Origin: Paenibacillus pedocola
GTDB lineage: Bacteria; Bacillota; Bacilli; Paenibacillales; Paenibacillaceae
Assembly: GCF_031599675.1 (NCBI RefSeq)
Contig: NZ_CP134223.1
Location: 6,058,501-6,122,500 of the forward strand
Direction of reading: 5' to 3'
Length of the DNA: 64,000 bases
Shown here piece after piece: positions 60,327 to 64,000 of this stretch. How positions within the stretch are numbered: position 1 is the stretch's first letter; each line of letters starts with the position of its first letter. A program made the position numbers and the translations under genes. The notes under the pieces are model-generated. The model was not told where the DNA came from. It worked only from the letters and a program-made list of their open reading frames with translations, and did no database searches.

Positions 60327-61295
60327 CTACAGCTTAACCGGCAGGCCGCTCTCTGCTGAATCAAAAGCTGCGCAGGTCACTTTCAGCGTCTTATAGCCGT
60401 CCTCATAATCACTCAGAATACGCGAACGGTCTCCGGTCCGTACTGCATGCAAGAATGCTTCGCTCTCCGTCAGGTAGGGATTCCCTGTGCTCACATATTC
60501 TTTGCTGTCGCCGCTGCGCGTTTCCAGCAGACGCTCTGGATTCCAGTCCAGCAGCCCGTTGTCATTATAGAAGCTGATGCCGCAGTGGCCCACCCCGCCC
60601 GGCAGCACGCAGGTATTGGAGATGTTCGCGATAATACCGCTTGCCAGCTTCAGCGATACGGTGCCGACATCCGACACGGTCACCCCTTCATGCCGCTCAT
60701 GCATGATCCGGTTGCCGAACAGCCCGTAGACCTCCGTTACTTCACCGGCCAGATACCGCAGCAGGTCCACGATATGAGTGGTCTGTTCCGTAAATTGTCC
60801 GCCGGACTGCTCCTGATTGCGCCACCAGGCTACGCCCGGCATATCGCCCATCCATTGTCCGACGATCATGCCCACCTTATCGCCTTCCAGCGCCGCCTTC
60901 AGCCGCTGGATATTCTCCTGATAGCGGAAGTGATAGCCCACCGAGGTCAGCAGATTATGCTCCTTGATATCCTGCAGGAGGCTGGCCGGAATTTCCGTGC
61001 TCGAGCCCAGCGGCTTCTCGATGAAGAATGGAATCTCCCGTCTAATCAGCGCCCGCTCTATGGCCCCGTGTGATTGCGGAGGCACACAAATATAGACCGC
61101 GTCCAGCTTCTGGGCATCCAGCATGTCCGTAATTTCCCCATAGCCTTCAGCCCCGTAAGGCCGGGCCATGTCTTCGCCCTTGGCCTGGCTGCTGCCGCAT
61201 ACGGCTTTGAGCGACACATCCTCCATTCCCGCCAGCAAATCCGCATGTACTTTGGAGAACCAGCCGGTGCCTACGATTCCGATATTAAGTGTCAT
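60327..61295 (-). CDS. Gfo/Idh/MocA-family oxidoreductase
   Basis: The 322 residues begin with a Rossmann motif (NIGIVGTGWFSKVHADLL), followed by the family pattern IPFFIEKPLGSS with the catalytic-site EKP, and a substrate region with GGQFTEQTTHIVDLLRYLAGEV. The family uses NAD(P) to oxidise sugars or inositols. No sugar-transport genes are adjacent, so the substrate is unknown. The 3' end meets the cidB terminator. Confidence 0.9.
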   Translation of the reverse strand: MTLNIGIVGTGWFSKVHADLLAGMEDVSLKAVCGSSQAKGEDMARPYGAEGYGEITDMLDAQKLDAVYICVPPQSHGAIERALIRREIPFFIEKPLGSSTEIPASLLQDIKEHNLLTSVGYHFRYQENIQRLKAALEGDKVGMIVGQWMGDMPGVAWWRNQEQSGGQFTEQTTHIVDLLRYLAGEVTEVYGLFGNRIMHERHEGVTVSDVGTVSLKLASGIIANISNTCVLPGGVGHCGISFYNDNGLLDWNPERLLETRSGDSKEYVSTGNPYLTESEAFLHAVRTGDRSRILSDYEDGYKTLKVTCAAFDSAESGLPVKL

Positions 61296-61355
61296 ATTAT
61301 TCCCTCCTGTGGTGGCTATATAAAATGAATTCTTGATTTACCAACTGGCGTAGTG

Positions 61356-61503
61356 CGCGACTACGGGGAATGTTTGGACTTTCGACCGCTGTTGTCTCCA
61401 GATTTCTTATATTAGACCGCTTCTCGCGGTTGAAATCCGGAGACAAAGGCGGACGCTGACGCTCCTACAGTTCCAAACTTCCCCTTCGCCGCTTTTCGCC
61501 TTT
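61356..61503. repeat. Structured 105-bp palindromic repeat, copy 2
   Basis: The core at 61373-61477 is bounded by TTTGGA and TCCAAA, as in copy 1 at 35965-36069. Stems: TTGTCTCC with GGAGACAA, GATTTC with GAAATC, ACCGC with GCGGT around a TTCTC loop. The changed G/C pair is complementary on both arms. The remainder of the 61296-61604 gap holds no gene that I can support. Confidence 0.85.
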
Positions 61504-61604
61504 TTGTATTTTTTATAATCACTTTATATAGCCTAATTTTTTCAGCCTCTTTTACAGCCTTTTATAGTTTGCAATTCTTTAATTATATAAACAATTATAA
61601 GCGC

Positions 61605-63920
61605 TTACGTCATGACAAGGTAGTCCCGCCATTCCTCAGGAAGCAGACCCCGGTAAGGATGCTGGAGGAAACGGTCATCCGCCAGTATAATCGTTCCGTT
61701 GTCGCTCTCGCTGCGGATCAGCCGGCCCCCCGCCTGCAGCACCTTGCACATGCCCGGGTAGACATAGGCATAATCGAAGCCGTTCTTACCCTGGGATTGG
61801 AAATAAGCGCGCAGCAGATTACGCTCAAGCCCTACCTGCGGCAAACCGACGCCCACGACCATTACACCGTTCAGGCGGTCGCCCGGCAAATCAACCCCCT
61901 CCGAGAAAATCCCGCCCAGCACGGCGAAGCCAAGCAGGGTCTGCGGATTATCCGGGCGGAAGGAGGCGAGAAAGCTCTCCCTGTCCGGTTCGCTCATACC
62001 GGTGCTTTGCACAAGCGTGGGGACCTCCGGATATTTCTCAGTAAACAGCGCATATACATTCTGCAGATAAGCATAGGAAGGGAAAAACACAAGATAGTTG
62101 CCTTTACGGGCTGTCATTCCCTTCAGCGCATCACAGAGCGGGAACAGGGAATCCTCCCGGTCTCGGTATCGCGTGGATACCGGAAGCACGGATACCTGCC
62201 ATTGTTCCTTATGAAAAGGCGAAGGAACCATCAGGCTGTAATCCTCCTCCCGCGCCCCCAGCATGTCCCTGTAATACGAGAGGGGGGACAGCGTTGCCGA
62301 GAACAGAATCTGGCTGCGGAAGCTTTTGCCCATTTGCTGCAGCAGGTAGGAAGGATCCAGATTGAACAGCTTCAGATAGACATCCCCGCGCTGAACCTCG
62401 GCATAGGTAATATACCGCTCATCGTAGATTTTAAAAGTACGCAGCATGCCCTGTACCGCATAATACGTATCCAGCAGCCCGTCTCCGTCCCCGTCTTCCC
62501 CGGATGGTGCAAGAAGCGGCAGAGAGGGGGACAGCAGCTGAGCCTCCGCTTCGAGGGCAAAGGCCTCCAGTAAGGGGGGAAGCTCCTCCGGATAATTGCC
62601 CCATTCCCCCTCGCCTGTTTCACTGCAGCTTTTGCGCAAAGCAATAAAGAAGGCATTGACTGCTTTGGCTGCTGTGCTGAGGGCTTTATTGCCCGATTTA
62701 TACTGCCGCTGCAGCGCAAGAAACGGCGCCTTGGACAGGCTTGCCGAATACATTTCACGGCCGCGGTCTACCAGATTATGCGCTTCATCCACCAGCAGGA
62801 CTGTTTTCTTCTTCCGTTCCTCCGGCAGCCGCTTAAGGCTGATCCTGGGATCATAGATATAGTTGTAATCACAAATGACCGCATCGCAGGCATAGGCGGC
62901 ATCGAGCGAGAACTCGAACGGGCAGATTTCATGCTTCCTGGCATACGAGGCAATAACCTCCTGTGTCATCAGGGTCTCATGCTCAAGCATATCCAGCAGC
63001 GCCGTATTAATCCGGTCATAATAACCTTCTCTATAGGGGCAGAATTCCTTGCTGCAGAGGCCTTCCTCTCGGAAGCAGGCCTTGTCCTTGGCTGTAAGTG
63101 TAATGGCATGCAGATGCAGTCCCTGATCGACCAGCATAGCTATCGCCGCTTGGGCAGCCAGCCGGTTCACCGTCTTGGCCGTCAGATAGAACAGCCCGGC
63201 AGCTTTGCCTTCCCCCAGCGCTTTCAGTGCCGGAAAGAGCGTAGACATGGTTTTGCCGATGCCCGTCGGTGCCTGTGCAAACAGATTGACGCCGTCCGAA
63301 ACCGACTTATAAACTGCAGCAGCGAAATGCCGCTGTCCCTCCCGGTAAGCGGGAAAAGGAAACGACAACTGCCGGATGCTGATGTCCTTCTTGTTCCCGT
63401 GGCGGACCATCAGCTCTGCATAAGGAGCGTACTTGGCAACTGTATCCGCAGCGAAGGCGCCCAGTTCCTCCCGCGTAACATTCCTGTACAGGCTCTGCTG
63501 CTCCTCACCGCCGCGCCGGACGTAGGTAAGCTTCACTTCTATACCGGCTAGCTCCTGCTCAAGACAAATCATGTAGGCATACATAAGCGCCTGCGCCCAG
63601 TGAACATCCCGTCCTGCGAAATCCGGCTCCAGCAGCTCGGCCGTAGATTTAATCTCTTCCACCGTAACGGTCCCATTCTCTCCGGTTAACAGGCCGTCAC
63701 ACCGTCCATCGATGACGAATAGAAGCCCTTCATGAGGAATCTCCGTCTTGAGGTAGACCTCCTTGCGGTCACCTTCCTTATATTGCTTTTGGATATGCTG
63801 ATGAATACGTGTCCCCTCTGCCATTGCCGCACCGCTGCGGAATCCCGGCTCCAGGCTGCCGCTGCTGAACACATATTCCACCAAAGTCCTTACCGAAAGG
63901 GAAAACACCGCGTATTCCAT
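61605..63920 (-). CDS. Nuclease-helicase fusion: Cas4/RecB-like domain plus XPD/DinG-type helicase
   Basis: Residues 1-190 look like a PD-(D/E)XK RecB-family nuclease: His40, Asp71 in FVIDGRCDG, Glu89-Ile-Lys91 and the Q110-xxx-Y114 motif. Residues 190-771 are an XPD/DinG-type helicase with Walker A APTGIGKT (217-224), DEAH at 378-381 and candidate [4Fe-4S] Cys282, Cys289, Cys294 and Cys333. The C-terminal motor has FSATLSP and VLQAGGRLIRSESDNG. AAAGGAGGTG precedes the ATG. It probably processes DNA ends or branched DNA during repair; the exact role is unknown. Confidence 0.88.
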   Translation of the reverse strand: MEYAVFSLSVRTLVEYVFSSGSLEPGFRSGAAMAEGTRIHQHIQKQYKEGDRKEVYLKTEIPHEGLLFVIDGRCDGLLTGENGTVTVEEIKSTAELLEPDFAGRDVHWAQALMYAYMICLEQELAGIEVKLTYVRRGGEEQQSLYRNVTREELGAFAADTVAKYAPYAELMVRHGNKKDISIRQLSFPFPAYREGQRHFAAAVYKSVSDGVNLFAQAPTGIGKTMSTLFPALKALGEGKAAGLFYLTAKTVNRLAAQAAIAMLVDQGLHLHAITLTAKDKACFREEGLCSKEFCPYREGYYDRINTALLDMLEHETLMTQEVIASYARKHEICPFEFSLDAAYACDAVICDYNYIYDPRISLKRLPEERKKKTVLLVDEAHNLVDRGREMYSASLSKAPFLALQRQYKSGNKALSTAAKAVNAFFIALRKSCSETGEGEWGNYPEELPPLLEAFALEAEAQLLSPSLPLLAPSGEDGDGDGLLDTYYAVQGMLRTFKIYDERYITYAEVQRGDVYLKLFNLDPSYLLQQMGKSFRSQILFSATLSPLSYYRDMLGAREEDYSLMVPSPFHKEQWQVSVLPVSTRYRDREDSLFPLCDALKGMTARKGNYLVFFPSYAYLQNVYALFTEKYPEVPTLVQSTGMSEPDRESFLASFRPDNPQTLLGFAVLGGIFSEGVDLPGDRLNGVMVVGVGLPQVGLERNLLRAYFQSQGKNGFDYAYVYPGMCKVLQAGGRLIRSESDNGTIILADDRFLQHPYRGLLPEEWRDYLVMT

Positions 63921-64000
63921 ATATAGAGTCCACCTCCTTTATCCGCCTTGCCCTTTTTGGCGCAGGCAGTCATTTTCGTGCTTTTTTCCCTGTATACCCT
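63921..64000. other. Window end, nothing recognised
   Basis: The last 80 bases hold the ribosome-binding site of the nuclease-helicase gene (AAAGGAGG at about 63930-63940, minus strand) and no other supported feature. Confidence 0.6.

Noticed and set aside
61569..62573. Open frame of 334 codons antisense to the nuclease-helicase gene
   Set aside because: Low-complexity, no domain; shadows the real gene.

Overview
This 64 kb window looks like chromosomal DNA of a spore-forming Firmicute, most likely Paenibacillus or a close relative. The base composition is moderately GC-rich and strong AGGAGG-type ribosome-binding sites are common. Sporulation and germination genes (gerA-gerB-gerC, a Spo0E-like phosphatase) are present, and many proteins match Bacillus subtilis families (SwrC/YerO, YfiB/YfiC, YhfW, YoxD, HmoA, CidA/CidB). 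A bacterial GlnRS fits Paenibacillus better than Bacillus. I see no rRNA, tRNA, CRISPR array, prophage or complete insertion sequence.

Layout. 0-7 kb: two phospholipase D-fold proteins (one cut by the window edge, one cardiolipin synthase), then a TetR regulator with the RND exporter SwrC. 7-18.3 kb: a TorD-type chaperone, moaA, a LysE exporter divergent from a MocR/PdxR-type regulator, an ABC exporter with a two-component system, mobA, an MFS carrier and a PD-(D/E)XK-type protein. 18.3-18.7 kb: an array of eight 51-bp tandem repeats. 18.9-24.2 kb: glnS, DUF2164, two GNAT acetyltransferases, a MOSC protein and an MFS carrier. 24.3-31.2 kb: a block linked to formate and low oxygen, with a molybdopterin oxidoreductase, a formate/nitrite channel, a Cys42-type NADH oxidase and formate-tetrahydrofolate ligase. 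31.4-42.7 kb: glutathione peroxidase, DUF3243, a VanY-like peptidase, a DEAD-box helicase with a long RGG-type tail, AarF with a phasin-like partner, ThuA, HemD, a chemoreceptor and a PerR-like regulator. 42.8-49.2 kb: the gerABC germinant receptor and a yhfW-yoxD-hmoA cluster. 49.3-64 kb: an MMPL transporter, a MarR-controlled heterodimeric ABC exporter, an Xre regulator with a repeat domain, a Spo0E-like protein, cidR/cidAB, a Gfo/Idh/MocA oxidoreductase and a nuclease-helicase fusion.

Genes that may work together. moaA, mobA, the TorD-like chaperone and the molybdopterin oxidoreductase form a scattered molybdenum-enzyme set. The formate channel and formate-tetrahydrofolate ligase add formate handling. 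Both the channel and the NADH oxidase have three CRP/FNR-type TGTGA-N6-TCACA-like boxes upstream, which points to shared control by oxygen or redox state.

The most unexpected signals are non-coding. A 105-bp imperfect palindrome occurs twice, about 25 kb apart, with a compensatory base-pair change, so it probably folds as RNA. The 51-bp array lies between two convergent genes. The leader of the DEAD-box helicase gene holds a 14-codon reading frame with a strong ribosome-binding site followed by a terminator hairpin, which would suit attenuation. All identifications rest on reading motifs by eye; no database search was run.
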